DNA of 64,000 bases from an uncultured Selenomonadales bacterium (lineage in GTDB: Bacteria; Bacillota; Negativicutes; Selenomonadales; Selenomonadaceae). The notes below the pieces were generated by a model, which did not search any database, was not told the DNA's origin, and saw only the letters and a list, made by a program, of their open reading frames with translations. Below, in pieces: positions 8,018 through 16,017 of the stretch (positions within the stretch are counted from its first letter, which is position 1; every line of letters begins with the position of its first letter). The position numbers were made by a program, and so were the translations under genes. The stretch lies in contig CAMUZG010000003.1 in assembly GCA_947165145.1 (NCBI GenBank), positions 40,746 through 104,745 of the forward strand. Reading direction: 5' to 3'.

Positions 8018-8130
8018 GGCGCAGTATATCACGGGCGATTCGATTTGTTAATACGCAATCGTTATTGTTTGGTGTCGCGTTTGTTATCGTTTGACAAGAG
8101 TTTGATTTCGTTTCATCGTTCCTGCTGTTA

Positions 8131-8158
8131 TTGACACGCGGCGGGCGTTTGTTATATT
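8131..8158 (+). promoter_or_regulatory. Promoter for the ABC-F/aroH genes
   Basis: TTGACA at 8131-8136, 16 bp, TATATT at 8153-8158, only about 25 bp before the TTG start at 8184. The back-to-back small-RNA promoter lies about 80 bp upstream on the other strand. Confidence 0.65.
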
Positions 8159-8183
8159 CTTCGTGCAAAGGGAGTGGAGAATT

Positions 8184-9263
8184 TTGATACACATAAAAAA
8201 TTTGGGGCTCATGTTCGGCAAACGCGAAATTTTTTGCGGCTTCGATTTGAACGTTGCGCACGGCGAAAAAGTCGGCATTATCGGCGGCGAAGGTTCCGGC
8301 AAATCGACTCTGCTTGACATCATGGCGGGACGAATCGCCTCGAAAATCGGTGACGTGAAAATTTCTGGCGAAGTGCTCACCGTCAATGGCAGTGTTTACG
8401 CTGATTTCTCGGAATTGCGTATGGCGGAAATGTCTGCGATTGACAAACTCAAACGGGCTCTGCGCGGACTCAACGACGACGAAATAATTTTGCTACTCGA
8501 CGAGCCGACAAAAAATCTCGACACGGACGGCGTCGACTGGCTGATACAATTCCTGAACGAGCACGAAAATTTGACAAGCGTCGTCGTCAGCAGCGACAGA
8601 TATTTTTTGCGGCGGACGTGTTCGCGATTAATCACGCTCGGCGACGAACAGGTTGCTCCGATTGAGATTAATTGCGCTGAACTTTTGCCGCCAACACCTT
8701 CGGGCGCAGTGCCTATCGTCGTGGAAGTTGAAAACCTGCTCAAAAATCACGACGGCGAGCCGATTTTCAAGGACGTGAGCTTTACAATTCGACAGGGGCA
8801 GAAAGTCGCATTCATCGGCAAAAACGAACGCGGTAAATCAAAATTGCTCAAAGCTTTGGCAATGGCGTTTCAGAACGGCGACGAGAGCGGCGGTTGTCTG
8901 CACGGGCAAATAAAATTTGCGGACGGCGTGAAAGTTTTTTCCATGCCGAGAGTTTACACTCACGCGGCGGCCAAAATCGAATTCGACAAGCTTGCACTCG
9001 GCACGGCGAATTTTTTGTTGCTCGACAACCCGACAGCTTGCCTTGACCTGCCGACGATTGAGGCGTTGGAGAAAAGTTTAATCGAATTCCCTGGTACGAT
9101 AATTTTCGTCGACGAAGACCGCGCGTTCACTCAAGCAATCGCGAATCGAATCATGGACATAACCACACAAGGCACGGTTGACAGAATTGCGACTTACGAC
9201 GATTTTTTGGCGAACGAGACGGTTAAGTTGCAAATTAAAGAGAAATACAAAGACTGGGAGTGA
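8184..9263 (+). CDS. Short, degenerate ABC-F-like protein (two ATPase domains)
   Basis: 359 aa with two tandem nucleotide-binding domains and no membrane segment, as in ABC-F ribosome-associated ATPases, but much shorter than the usual 500+. Domain 1 has Walker A GGEGSGKST and Walker B LLLDEPTKNLD. The LSGGQ signature is missing, and the switch motif reads SSDRYFL, where ABC-F proteins have SHDRYFL. Domain 2 has GKNERGKSK, no signature, and LLLDNPT, with Asn in place of the catalytic Glu. Hydrolysis is probably impaired. TTG at 8184 (after GGGAGTGGAG) is preferred to a GTG at 8163 that would precede the ribosome site. aroH follows 5 nt downstream. The function is not known. Confidence 0.7.
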   Translation: MIHIKNLGLMFGKREIFCGFDLNVAHGEKVGIIGGEGSGKSTLLDIMAGRIASKIGDVKISGEVLTVNGSVYADFSELRMAEMSAIDKLKRALRGLNDDEIILLLDEPTKNLDTDGVDWLIQFLNEHENLTSVVVSSDRYFLRRTCSRLITLGDEQVAPIEINCAELLPPTPSGAVPIVVEVENLLKNHDGEPIFKDVSFTIRQGQKVAFIGKNERGKSKLLKALAMAFQNGDESGGCLHGQIKFADGVKVFSMPRVYTHAAAKIEFDKLALGTANFLLLDNPTACLDLPTIEALEKSLIEFPGTIIFVDEDRAFTQAIANRIMDITTQGTVDRIATYDDFLANETVKLQIKEKYKDWE

Positions 9264-9268
9264 TTTTG

Positions 9269-9631
9269 ATGACAATGCGCGGGATTCGCGGTGCGATTAC
9301 GGTCGACGAAAATTCACGCGAACAAATCCGACAAGCGGCTCAACTGCTCGTCACGGAAATTTTGTCGCTGAACAAATTGCACGCTGACGACTTGGGCGCG
9401 ATAATCTTTTCGACGACGGAAGACTTGACAACGGCTTTCCCAACTTCGGCGGTTCGCGAACTGCCCGAATTGCGATTGGTGCCGCTGTTCGACACGCGTG
9501 AGCCCGCGATTGAAAATTCGTTGCCGCTGTGTATTCGTGTGCTGATTTTGGCGGAAGTCGACAAGCCGCAAAATGAAATTTGTCACGTCTATCTCGGCGG
9601 CGCAAAAAATCTCCGCCCCGATTTAAATTAA
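9269..9631 (+). CDS. aroH: Chorismate mutase, AroH class
   Basis: 120 aa, the normal length for monofunctional AroH enzymes, which form trimers. It converts chorismate to prephenate for phenylalanine and tyrosine synthesis. MRGIRGAITVDENS is the family N-terminus with the active-site Arg; the later RVLILAEVD stretch and the C-terminal HVYLGGAKNLRPDL fit B. subtilis AroH. Several starts are in frame; ATG at 9269 lies 8 nt after GGGAG. It is probably co-transcribed with the degenerate ABC-F gene. Confidence 0.9.
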   Translation: MTMRGIRGAITVDENSREQIRQAAQLLVTEILSLNKLHADDLGAIIFSTTEDLTTAFPTSAVRELPELRLVPLFDTREPAIENSLPLCIRVLILAEVDKPQNEICHVYLGGAKNLRPDLN

Positions 9632-9656
9632 GCGTAAAATTTTTGGAGGGTTCAAC

Positions 9657-10781
9657 ATGGCTTATCTCGGCGAAGAAATCAAAAAACTCGGCTTCGGGCT
9701 GATGAGACTGCCGCGACTCGACGACGAGACCATTGACCTTGAGCAAGTCAAACAAATGGTCGACATGTTCCTGGCGAAAGGCTTCACGTATTTTGACACG
9801 GCGTGGGCTTATCCTGGCAGTGAAGACGCAATCCGTCAAGCTTTGGTCGAACGTTATCCGCGCGAAAAATTTCAACTTGCAACGAAAAATGCCGCGTGGA
9901 TTAAGTGCAAGACTCGTGAGGACGCAATCGCCCAATTTGATACGTCACTCAAGCAAACCGGCGCGGGTTACTTCGATTTTTATCTACTGCACAATCTCGG
10001 CGAAATGCGCACGGAATTTTTTGAGCGATTCAAGATGTGGGATTTCGTCTTCGACAAAAAGCGCGAAGGTTTGATTAAGCATGTCGGCTTTTCATTCCAC
10101 TCGACGCCCGAAGAACTTGACGCGATTTTGACGGCGCATCCCGAAGCGGAATTCGTTCAGCTACAAATCAACTACGCTGACTGGGAAAATCCCGCAATTC
10201 AATCGCGCGGCTGTTACGAAGTCGCTCGCAAGCACGGCAAGCCGATTGTCATCATGGAGCCGATTAAAGGCGGAATGTTGGCAAATCCGCCCGATGATGT
10301 CGCGCAGGTTTTCAAGTCCGCAAATCCCGATGTGTCGTTGGCTTCGTGGGCAATTCGATTCGCCGCAAGTCTCGACGGAGTCATCACGGTTTTGTCGGGC
10401 ATGAGCACGCTTGATCAGATGAAAGACAACGTCGCTTACATGGAAAATTTCACGCGGCTTGATGATTCGGAACGTGCGACAGTCGACGACGCTCGCAAAG
10501 TTTTGGCGAACATTCCGATTATCCCCTGCACAACCTGCAATTACTGCGCGAAAGTTTGCCCGCAGAATATCGGTATCAGCGGCTCGTTCACGGCGTTTAA
10601 TGTTCTGACATTGTATCGCAACAAGACAATCGCGGCTCATCAATATCGTTGGCTTGTCGAAATGCACGACAAAAACAACGCGGGCGATTGTATCAAGTGC
10701 GGCAAGTGCGAAAAAGTTTGTCCGCAACACATTCCGATTCGCGCCGAACTTGTCAAAGTCGCTCAAGCTTTCGGCAAATAA
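9657..10781 (+). CDS. Aldo/keto reductase with C-terminal 2x[4Fe-4S] domain
   Basis: 374 aa. Residues 1-280 are an aldo/keto reductase barrel: LGFGLMRLPRLD, catalytic Asp and Tyr in FDTAWAYPGSE, Lys in LATKNAAW. The C-terminal part carries two ferredoxin-like motifs, CTTCNYCAKVCP and CIKCGKCEKVCP, typical of the clostridial-type iron-sulfur AKR group. These are thought to couple carbonyl reduction to ferredoxin-type electron transfer in anaerobes; the substrate is unknown. ATG at 9657 after GGAGGG. It lies 25 nt after aroH and converges on mnmE. Confidence 0.88.
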   Translation: MAYLGEEIKKLGFGLMRLPRLDDETIDLEQVKQMVDMFLAKGFTYFDTAWAYPGSEDAIRQALVERYPREKFQLATKNAAWIKCKTREDAIAQFDTSLKQTGAGYFDFYLLHNLGEMRTEFFERFKMWDFVFDKKREGLIKHVGFSFHSTPEELDAILTAHPEAEFVQLQINYADWENPAIQSRGCYEVARKHGKPIVIMEPIKGGMLANPPDDVAQVFKSANPDVSLASWAIRFAASLDGVITVLSGMSTLDQMKDNVAYMENFTRLDDSERATVDDARKVLANIPIIPCTTCNYCAKVCPQNIGISGSFTAFNVLTLYRNKTIAAHQYRWLVEMHDKNNAGDCIKCGKCEKVCPQHIPIRAELVKVAQAFGK

Positions 10782-10788
10782 TCGACGC

Positions 10789-10806
10789 GTAAGGGTGATA
10801 CCCTTG
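10789..10806. terminator. Short hairpin between convergent genes
   Basis: AAGGGT-GATA-ACCCTT-like inverted repeat (AAGGGTGATACCCTT) in the 41 bp between the aldo/keto reductase and mnmE. There is no strong T run, so termination is only plausible. Confidence 0.35.
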
Positions 10807-10822
10807 GCGGTCTCTGAAATTT

Positions 10823-12178
10823 TCACTTGCCGATACAAAATTTGCTGAATATCTCGTTGAGAACATCTTCGCCGACCGATTCGCCAGTCAAATCACTCAA
10901 ACATTCGAGAGCCGCACGCAAATCAATCGACACGAAATCCACGCCGATATTCTGTCTGATTGTCGCTTGAGCTTCGCGAAGATGTTTGACGGCTCGACGC
11001 AGTAAATCAGCCTCGCGTTCGTCGCGGACAAAACTCATCTCGAAATCAATCGTGCCGACGCGTTCACCAATCGCCGACAAAAGTTTATCGCAACCCGCTC
11101 CGCTCTTCAACGACAGTTCAATGACCTGCGCGGCGGGAATTTTTTTTGCAAGTTGTTCAGCGGTCGTGACGGGCGGCAAGTCAATTTTCGTCAGCAAAAT
11201 CAGTGCGTCGCGATTCGACAGGAGCTTGAAAATTTCATCGTCCTCGGCGTCAAGCGGTCGTGAACCGTCGAACAGCGCGAGAATCAGTTCAGCACGTGCG
11301 GCGCAGTCGCGAGCCCGTTCAATGCCGATTTGTTCCACCGCGTCGCCCGAATTGCGAATTCCCGCCGTGTCGATGATTTTAAGTGGAATTCCGTCGACGT
11401 TGACGAATTCTTCAATGCTGTCGCGTGTCGTGCCAGGAATGTCAGTGACGATTGCGCGTTCAGTCTTCGCGAAAAAATTCAGCAGACTCGACTTGCCGAC
11501 GTTCGGTTTGCCGATTATCGCAGTCTCCAAACCTTCGCGCATAATTTTGCCAGCCGATTGATTCTTCAGCAGTTCGTTAAGCTTGACAATCTGCGTGGCG
11601 ATGTTTTCGTCGACGGTAGCCAAAATCACGTCGTCAAGGTCGTCTTCGGGGAAATCGATTGTCGCTTCGATGTGGGCTTCTGAATTCAAAATCGCTTGCC
11701 GAATCTCGCGGATTGTCGCGGACGTTCTGCCCGCCAACTGATTTTGCGCAACAGTCAATGCGGCGGAAGTTTTGGCTTGAATCACGTCAAGCACGGCTTG
11801 GGCTTGCGTCAAATCGATTCGTCCGTTGAGAAAAGCGCGTTTGGTAAATTCGCCGCGTTCGGCAGGACGAGCACCCGCCTTGAACGTGAGCTTGAGGACT
11901 TCGCGCAAAACGACGCTACCGCCGTGACATTGCAATTCAACGACATTTTCCCGCGTGTAAGATTTCGGTTCGCGCATGACAAGGGCAATCGCCTCGTCGA
12001 CAATCACGCCGTCAAAATTTTTCACGTGCCCGAAAATAATTTTCCCGTGTTCGGCTTGAGTTAGTGATTTATCAAAAATTTTCTCGGCAATGGCAATCGA
12101 ATTCGCGCCGCTCAATCTGATAATGCCGACGCCAGAATTTCCCGCCGCCGTAGCAATCGCGCTGATTGTGTCTTCCAT
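10823..12178 (-). CDS. mnmE: tRNA uridine-5-carboxymethylaminomethyl GTPase
   Basis: 451 aa, full length. With MnmG it modifies the wobble uridine (position 34) of tRNAs reading NNA/NNG codons. N-terminal formyl-THF-binding domain (TISAIATAAGNSGVGIIRLSG), helical domain, then an inserted GTPase domain: G1 GKPNVGKSSLL, G3 DTAGIR, G4 LTKIDL. The C-terminal FCIGK is the family CxGK motif with the essential Cys. ATG at 12178 with GAGGTG upstream. It lies after khpB but behind a terminator, so it may also have its own promoter. mnmG, the usual neighbour, is not here. Confidence 0.97.
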   Translation of the reverse strand: MEDTISAIATAAGNSGVGIIRLSGANSIAIAEKIFDKSLTQAEHGKIIFGHVKNFDGVIVDEAIALVMREPKSYTRENVVELQCHGGSVVLREVLKLTFKAGARPAERGEFTKRAFLNGRIDLTQAQAVLDVIQAKTSAALTVAQNQLAGRTSATIREIRQAILNSEAHIEATIDFPEDDLDDVILATVDENIATQIVKLNELLKNQSAGKIMREGLETAIIGKPNVGKSSLLNFFAKTERAIVTDIPGTTRDSIEEFVNVDGIPLKIIDTAGIRNSGDAVEQIGIERARDCAARAELILALFDGSRPLDAEDDEIFKLLSNRDALILLTKIDLPPVTTAEQLAKKIPAAQVIELSLKSGAGCDKLLSAIGERVGTIDFEMSFVRDEREADLLRRAVKHLREAQATIRQNIGVDFVSIDLRAALECLSDLTGESVGEDVLNEIFSKFCIGK

Positions 12179-12192
12179 ACTGTCACCTCATG

Positions 12193-12217
12193 AAAAAAGC
12201 CCGCCGCATTGACGGGC
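12193..12217 (-). terminator. Terminator after khpB
   Basis: On minus: GCCCG - loop - CGGGC followed by TTTTTT, in the 60 bp between khpB and mnmE. Confidence 0.8.
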
Positions 12218-12238
12218 AAAATTTATTTGCTTAGTGAT

Positions 12239-13069
12239 TCAATGTTTACCGCGCTTGACGGGCGTGACAATGACGTAACGATAAGGATCTTCGCCGGAAC
12301 TGTGTGTTTCGACGCGATCATTTTCTTGCAGGACGGTATGAATTATTTTGCGTTCGTGACGATTCATGGGCTCAAGGCGTACATCATGACGAGTTTTAAT
12401 CGCGCGTTCAGCAACACTTTTCGCGAGCTTGATAAGCGTTTCTTCGCGGCGGCGGCGATAATCTTCAACGTCAAGAATCAAATGCAGTCTATCTTCGCCG
12501 AGCTTGCGATTGATTGACAGGTTCAGCAGATATTGCAGGGAGTCGAGAGCTTGCCCGCGTCTGCCGATAAGCACGCCGAGATTTTTTCCGACCAAATCGA
12601 AGACGTAAGCGTTCTCCGATTCCGCAGATGTTTTGATTGTGACTTCGAGACCCATTGCCGCGAAGACGTCTTGCAAAAATTTTTCTGCGTCGTTGAGAAT
12701 TTGTTCGTGATTGACGGGCTTAACCTCTTCGACGGGCGACGGCTCCAATACCGGCTCAAAAACTTCGACGGGTTCAGTAGCTGGAGTTTCCGCGATTGGT
12801 TCGGCAACCGTTTCGACGACGACATCTTTGTCGGGCTCAACGGCGACTTCTTCAATCGGCGCAGGTTCCGCGATTTGAACGGGGGATTCAGTGACTTTGA
12901 CCGTTGCGCGAATTCTCGCGGGTTTTTCGCCGAGCAGACCGAATAATCTTTTCGACGGCGTTTCCAAGACTTCAACCGTAAGTTCGCTTTCGTCGACGCC
13001 GAGCTGAGCAACCGCCGTTCGGATTGCCTCTTCGATGGTTTTGCCTGTCGTTTCAATAACATTCGCCAT
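12239..13069 (-). CDS. khpB: RNA-binding protein KhpB/Jag
   Basis: 276 aa. Jag N-terminal domain (GKTIEEAIRTAVAQLGV, residues 1-50), an acidic Pro/Val/Glu-rich linker (about 55-125), a KH-type domain with GVLIGRRGQALDSLQYL, and a C-terminal R3H domain including RHERKIIH. KhpB with KhpA binds many transcripts and affects cell elongation and division in Firmicutes. It directly follows yidC (ATG 1 nt past the yidC stop, GGAGG upstream), the standard gene order. The long Val/Glu/Pro linker is a variable region. Confidence 0.95.
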   Translation of the reverse strand: MANVIETTGKTIEEAIRTAVAQLGVDESELTVEVLETPSKRLFGLLGEKPARIRATVKVTESPVQIAEPAPIEEVAVEPDKDVVVETVAEPIAETPATEPVEVFEPVLEPSPVEEVKPVNHEQILNDAEKFLQDVFAAMGLEVTIKTSAESENAYVFDLVGKNLGVLIGRRGQALDSLQYLLNLSINRKLGEDRLHLILDVEDYRRRREETLIKLAKSVAERAIKTRHDVRLEPMNRHERKIIHTVLQENDRVETHSSGEDPYRYVIVTPVKRGKH

Positions 13070-13741
13070 TTAAACCGCCTCCTTGTCGTCTTGCCGATTC
13101 GTCCACCATTGCTGAACGATTTGCACGACGTTCATCGTCACCCAATAGAGCACGAGCCCTGCGGGGAACTGCAAACTTATCCAACCGATAAAAATCGGCA
13201 TTACAATCATCATAACTTTCATCTGCTGATTTTGGTCGTCTGGAGACATCATCTTTTGCTGAAGAAAAGTTGTCGCGGCAGACAGGAACGGCAACGCGTA
13301 AGTCGGGTCGGGTTCGGATAAACTCGGCAGCCACGCGAACGACGGTGGTGCTCCGCCATAATCGAAGCTGAACAGCGTGTAATACATGCCCATCAAAATC
13401 GGCATTTGAATCAGCATCGGCAGACAGCCCGACATCGGGTTCGCGCCTTCTTTTTTGTAAAGTTCAAGCAACTTTTGCTGCATGACTTGCGGATTGTCCT
13501 TGTATTTCTCCTGCAACTTTTTCATTTGCGGCTGAAGGCGTTGCATTGCCTTCATCGATTGAAGTTGCTTTTTCGTCAGCGGGTAGACCAAAATTTTTAT
13601 CAAGATTGTCAGCAGAATGATAGCCAGACCGTAGCTGGGCATGCCGACGATTTCCGTCAGCGAATAGAGCGCGGTCAGCACGGCGTTCATCAGGTATTCT
13701 ATCGGCGCGAAGATACCGCTGAAGATTCCCGGTTCTTCCAA
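13070..13741 (-). CDS. yidC: Membrane protein insertase YidC
   Basis: About 223 aa, the short Gram-positive-type (Oxa1-like) insertase without the large periplasmic domain of proteobacteria. Around five membrane segments: MNAVLTALYSL, SYGLAIILLTILIKILV, LPMLIQMPILMGMYYTLF, LPFLSAATTF and VMMIVMPIFIGW. PLTKKQLQSMKAM is the conserved cytoplasmic hairpin start, and the hydrophilic-groove Arg is not obvious. TTG at 13741 has AAGGA upstream; an earlier TTG at 13762 precedes the ribosome site. No lipobox is seen. Confidence 0.93.
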   Translation of the reverse strand: MEEPGIFSGIFAPIEYLMNAVLTALYSLTEIVGMPSYGLAIILLTILIKILVYPLTKKQLQSMKAMQRLQPQMKKLQEKYKDNPQVMQQKLLELYKKEGANPMSGCLPMLIQMPILMGMYYTLFSFDYGGAPPSFAWLPSLSEPDPTYALPFLSAATTFLQQKMMSPDDQNQQMKVMMIVMPIFIGWISLQFPAGLVLYWVTMNVVQIVQQWWTNRQDDKEAV

Positions 13742-13759
13742 AAAATCACATCCTTCTAT

Positions 13760-13833
13760 CAATTTGGAATTGGGAATTAGAAATTATTTTTTGACATCAT
13801 CATTCCTAATTTCAAATTCCACATTCCTAATTG
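13760..13833. repeat. 7-bp tandem repeat element (H1)
   Basis: Arms of degenerate heptads (aatttgg, aattggg, aattaga) facing inverted heptads (attccta, attccac), around the core ACATCATCATTCC. It separates yidD from yidC and supplies the yidD C-terminus. Confidence 0.75.
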
Positions 13834-14032
13834 GATCATAGCCGCCTTTGCTGAAGGGATTGCAACGCAGGATTCGCCACAACGTCAGCAAACCGCCGCG
13901 TGCCCAACCGTATCTTTCGATTGCCTCAAGCGCATACGCTGAACACGTCGGCACGAATCGACAACACGGAGCCTTCAGCGGCGACAACCACCGTCGATAA
14001 AATTTTATCAGATTTATTAAAAGTCTCGTCAT
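13784..14032 (-). CDS. yidD: Membrane protein insertion efficiency factor YidD
   Basis: 82 aa. The family core is clear: [32 protein letters not shown] with the conserved cysteines, and [12 protein letters not shown]. YidD is a small membrane-associated protein that helps YidC insert proteins. ATG at 14032 overlaps the rnpA stop (ATGA), the usual coupling. Family members normally end near GGYDP; here about 14 extra residues ([14 protein letters not shown]) are encoded by the downstream 7-bp repeat element H1. Confidence 0.93.
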   Translation of the reverse strand: MTRLLINLIKFYRRWLSPLKAPCCRFVPTCSAYALEAIERYGWARGGLLTLWRILRCNPFSKGGYDPIRNVEFEIRNDDVKK

Positions 14033-14376
14033 GACATCAACAACTTGGATCTTCTGCACAAATCCAAAAAGGCTTTTTCGGCGTCCTTGAATTTGGCGGT
14101 GACCAGGAATTTTCGCCCAACGAGAATCATTGCGCAGTCGTGGCGGAGAGAATTTTTGTTGAGCCGATAAACTTCACGCATAAGCCGCTTGACACGGTTA
14201 CGAACGACCGCGCCGCCGAGTCTCTTGCCCGCCGCGAAGCCGACTTTGCCGTTGTAGCGTTCATCTTTGACGACAAGGATAACCAGTGCATGATTGGCGA
14301 ATGAGCGTCCGCCGTTGTGCACCGCGTTGAAATCGTTCTTGCCGCGCAAAATTTCGCCTTTGCTCAAGTTGAACAT
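14029..14376 (-). CDS. rnpA: Ribonuclease P protein component
   Basis: 115 aa. It binds the RNase P RNA and its pre-tRNA substrate for 5' processing. The signature [24 protein letters not shown] is present in part as [18 protein letters not shown], with the N-terminal [19 protein letters not shown] at 14376 has GGAGG 7 nt upstream; an earlier in-frame start would read through the rpmH terminator. Order rpmH-rnpA-yidD-yidC-khpB is standard. Confidence 0.96.
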   Translation of the reverse strand: MFNLSKGEILRGKNDFNAVHNGGRSFANHALVILVVKDERYNGKVGFAAGKRLGGAVVRNRVKRLMREVYRLNKNSLRHDCAMILVGRKFLVTAKFKDAEKAFLDLCRRSKLLMS

Positions 14377-14404
14377 CTGCAATCCTCCGCCCGCCGATAA
14401 CGCG

Positions 14405-14432
14405 AAAAAAAAGGTCACTTCGATTAGTGACC
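14405..14432 (-). terminator. Terminator/attenuator between rpmH and rnpA
   Basis: Perfect stem GGTCACT (14432-14426 on minus) with AGTGACC (14419-14413), loop of 6, then TTTTTTTT. Placed between rpmH and rnpA, it would lower rnpA and yidC expression relative to the highly needed L34. Confidence 0.88.
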
Positions 14433-14442
14433 TGCCGCACTC

Positions 14443-14577
14443 TTAAGCTGTAAGTACTTTTCTGCCACGCTGACGACGTCTTTTGATGACAAGTCGTCCG
14501 CCTTTAGTCTTCATGCGTTCGCGAAAGCCGTGCGTTTTTTTGCGCCAATGTGAATTCGGTTGAAAGGTTCTCTTCAA
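14443..14577 (-). CDS. rpmH: 50S ribosomal protein L34
   Basis: 44 aa, the exact L34 length: [18 protein letters not shown], then [19 protein letters not shown]. Start is TTG at 14577, 6 nt after GGAGGTG; longer readings upstream run through the promoter. First gene of the rpmH-rnpA-yidD-yidC-khpB block. In most bacteria dnaA and oriC lie just upstream; here tmcAL is found instead. Confidence 0.97.
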   Translation of the reverse strand: MKRTFQPNSHWRKKTHGFRERMKTKGGRLVIKRRRQRGRKVLTA

Positions 14578-14620
14578 GCCTGACACCTCCTCGGCAAAAG
14601 TTTTAACTATAACGTTGTCG

Positions 14621-14649
14621 ATTATAGACGAGCGGTTTTTTCGTGTCAA
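14621..14649 (-). promoter_or_regulatory. Consensus promoter for rpmH
   Basis: TTGACA (14649-14644), 17 bp, TATAAT (14626-14621) on minus: a perfect sigma-70/A promoter, as expected for a ribosomal protein gene. Confidence 0.88.
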
Positions 14650-14659
14650 GCGGCGAATT

Positions 14660-14741
14660 CAATTTGGAATTAGGAATTTGGAATTAGAAATTAATTCGGC
14701 GTCGTCACCATTCCTAATTCATAATTCCACATTCCACATTG
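14660..14741. repeat. 7-bp tandem repeat element (H2)
   Basis: Heptads aatttgg/aattagg/aatttgg/aattaga, core CGTCGTCACCATTCC, then inverted heptads attccta..attccac. It lies directly upstream of the rpmH promoter and encodes the tmcAL C-terminus. Confidence 0.75.
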
Positions 14742-15902
14742 ATAAAAATCTTCCCATGGCGAATGCGGATCATCGAACAGCAGCCCGCGCAGATTTGTCG
14801 CCTGCACGTCAAGCAACAAAATTTTTTGGTACGGCTCAAGCGGTCGGCGGCGTTCGTGAATATCTCGGCGGTTCAAATGTTTGGTGAGCTTCGTGACAAG
14901 CGGCGCGGAAATTTTTTTCAGCAGTGACCGTCCACGCTCATTGAACGCCAAAATTCGTGCGCAAGTCGTCGCGTCGAGTTCGGCAACCTGCGCGGCAGTC
15001 ACGTCGAGCAAAACGTAAAGCAACAATCGGCGGATTCGTGCGGCTGTATATCGTCGAGCAGTTAACGTTTCAATCAACGCGGAAAAATTTTTCGCCGACG
15101 CGTTCAGCAAGCGATGTTCCAAACCTTCCGTCATGCCGAAAATTTTTTTCAACGTGTCGACGCGCGTTGTGATGAGTTTGGACATCAGCGGGCGCAGTAA
15201 AAATTTTTCGTCAACCAAACCGGCGATTCGTTCCCCGCGCAGTGCCGATAACGTTTCGTCGTCGACGCAAGCCGAAATTTTTTCCCACGGCGGAGAATTC
15301 TCGCGGATTGCAGTTCGGATTGCCGACGCGCTTGAAAATTTTCCGTGCAATGTCAAATCGTCGTAAGCCGCGCCGATTCGTTCGATGAGCAACGGGGAAA
15401 TTTTTTCGGGCAAAGCACGCAGATATTCGACCGCAAGAATTGTGTTTGGTTGCCGCAAAATTTTTTCGTCGAGTTGCGTGACTTGAGCCAAAATTTTTGT
15501 GACAGCCGCCGCGTATGACGTTCCTTGAGCCATCAATTTCGGGACGTCTGATAAATCTGCCGCCGCCGCGAGTTTTAATTTGTCGAGGTCTGTGACTTCC
15601 GCGCCGAATGCCAACGTGTCGACGACGCCTAAACTTTCAAGCAATCTGATTCCGCCGCGCGCGAAGTCTTGAGCACTCCGTACCGCCACGATAAATGGTA
15701 GCTCCAAAACCAAGTCGACGCCGTTTGAAATTGCAATCCGTGCCCGTGTCCATTTGTCGAGGATTGCCGGCGAACCGCGTTGAGTGAAACTCCCGCTCAT
15801 CACCGCGACAATTTCCGAGCCGCAGAATTTTTTTATCGCGCTGATTTGATGTGCGTGCCCCGCGTGAAATGGGTTGTACTCCGCGATAATGCCGACCGCC
15901 AT
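14691..15902 (-). CDS. tmcAL: tRNA(Met) cytidine acetate ligase
   Basis: 403 aa, YlbM family. TmcAL forms N4-acetylcytidine at the wobble position of elongator tRNA(Met) using acetate and ATP. The nucleotidyltransferase motif is AEYNPFHAGHAHQI; VMSGSFTQRGSPAILDKWTRA is the family's second conserved block, cited here in part as SGSFTQRG. ATG at 15902 lies after GGAGGCGGGAG; an upstream start at 15917 is less likely. The final residues (NYELGMVTTPN) are encoded by repeat element H2, so the natural end is probably slightly shorter. Confidence 0.92.
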   Translation of the reverse strand: MAVGIIAEYNPFHAGHAHQISAIKKFCGSEIVAVMSGSFTQRGSPAILDKWTRARIAISNGVDLVLELPFIVAVRSAQDFARGGIRLLESLGVVDTLAFGAEVTDLDKLKLAAAADLSDVPKLMAQGTSYAAAVTKILAQVTQLDEKILRQPNTILAVEYLRALPEKISPLLIERIGAAYDDLTLHGKFSSASAIRTAIRENSPPWEKISACVDDETLSALRGERIAGLVDEKFLLRPLMSKLITTRVDTLKKIFGMTEGLEHRLLNASAKNFSALIETLTARRYTAARIRRLLLYVLLDVTAAQVAELDATTCARILAFNERGRSLLKKISAPLVTKLTKHLNRRDIHERRRPLEPYQKILLLDVQATNLRGLLFDDPHSPWEDFYQCGMWNYELGMVTTPN

Positions 15903-15936
15903 TGCTCCCGCCTCCAATCGATTTCAGTTTAATTTC

Positions 15937-15965
15937 TTGCAACTAAAGGGCAAATGTTGTATACT
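15937..15965 (+). promoter_or_regulatory. Promoter for the glucosaminidase gene
   Basis: TTGCAA (15937-15942), 17 bp, TATACT (15960-15965), in the divergent gap between tmcAL and the glucosaminidase gene; ribosome site AGAGGTGA at about 16005-16012. Confidence 0.75.
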
Positions 15966-16017
15966 TCGCGGCGATTGATAGAATTTCCTGAAAAAAATCT
16001 GTACAGAGGTGATTGTT

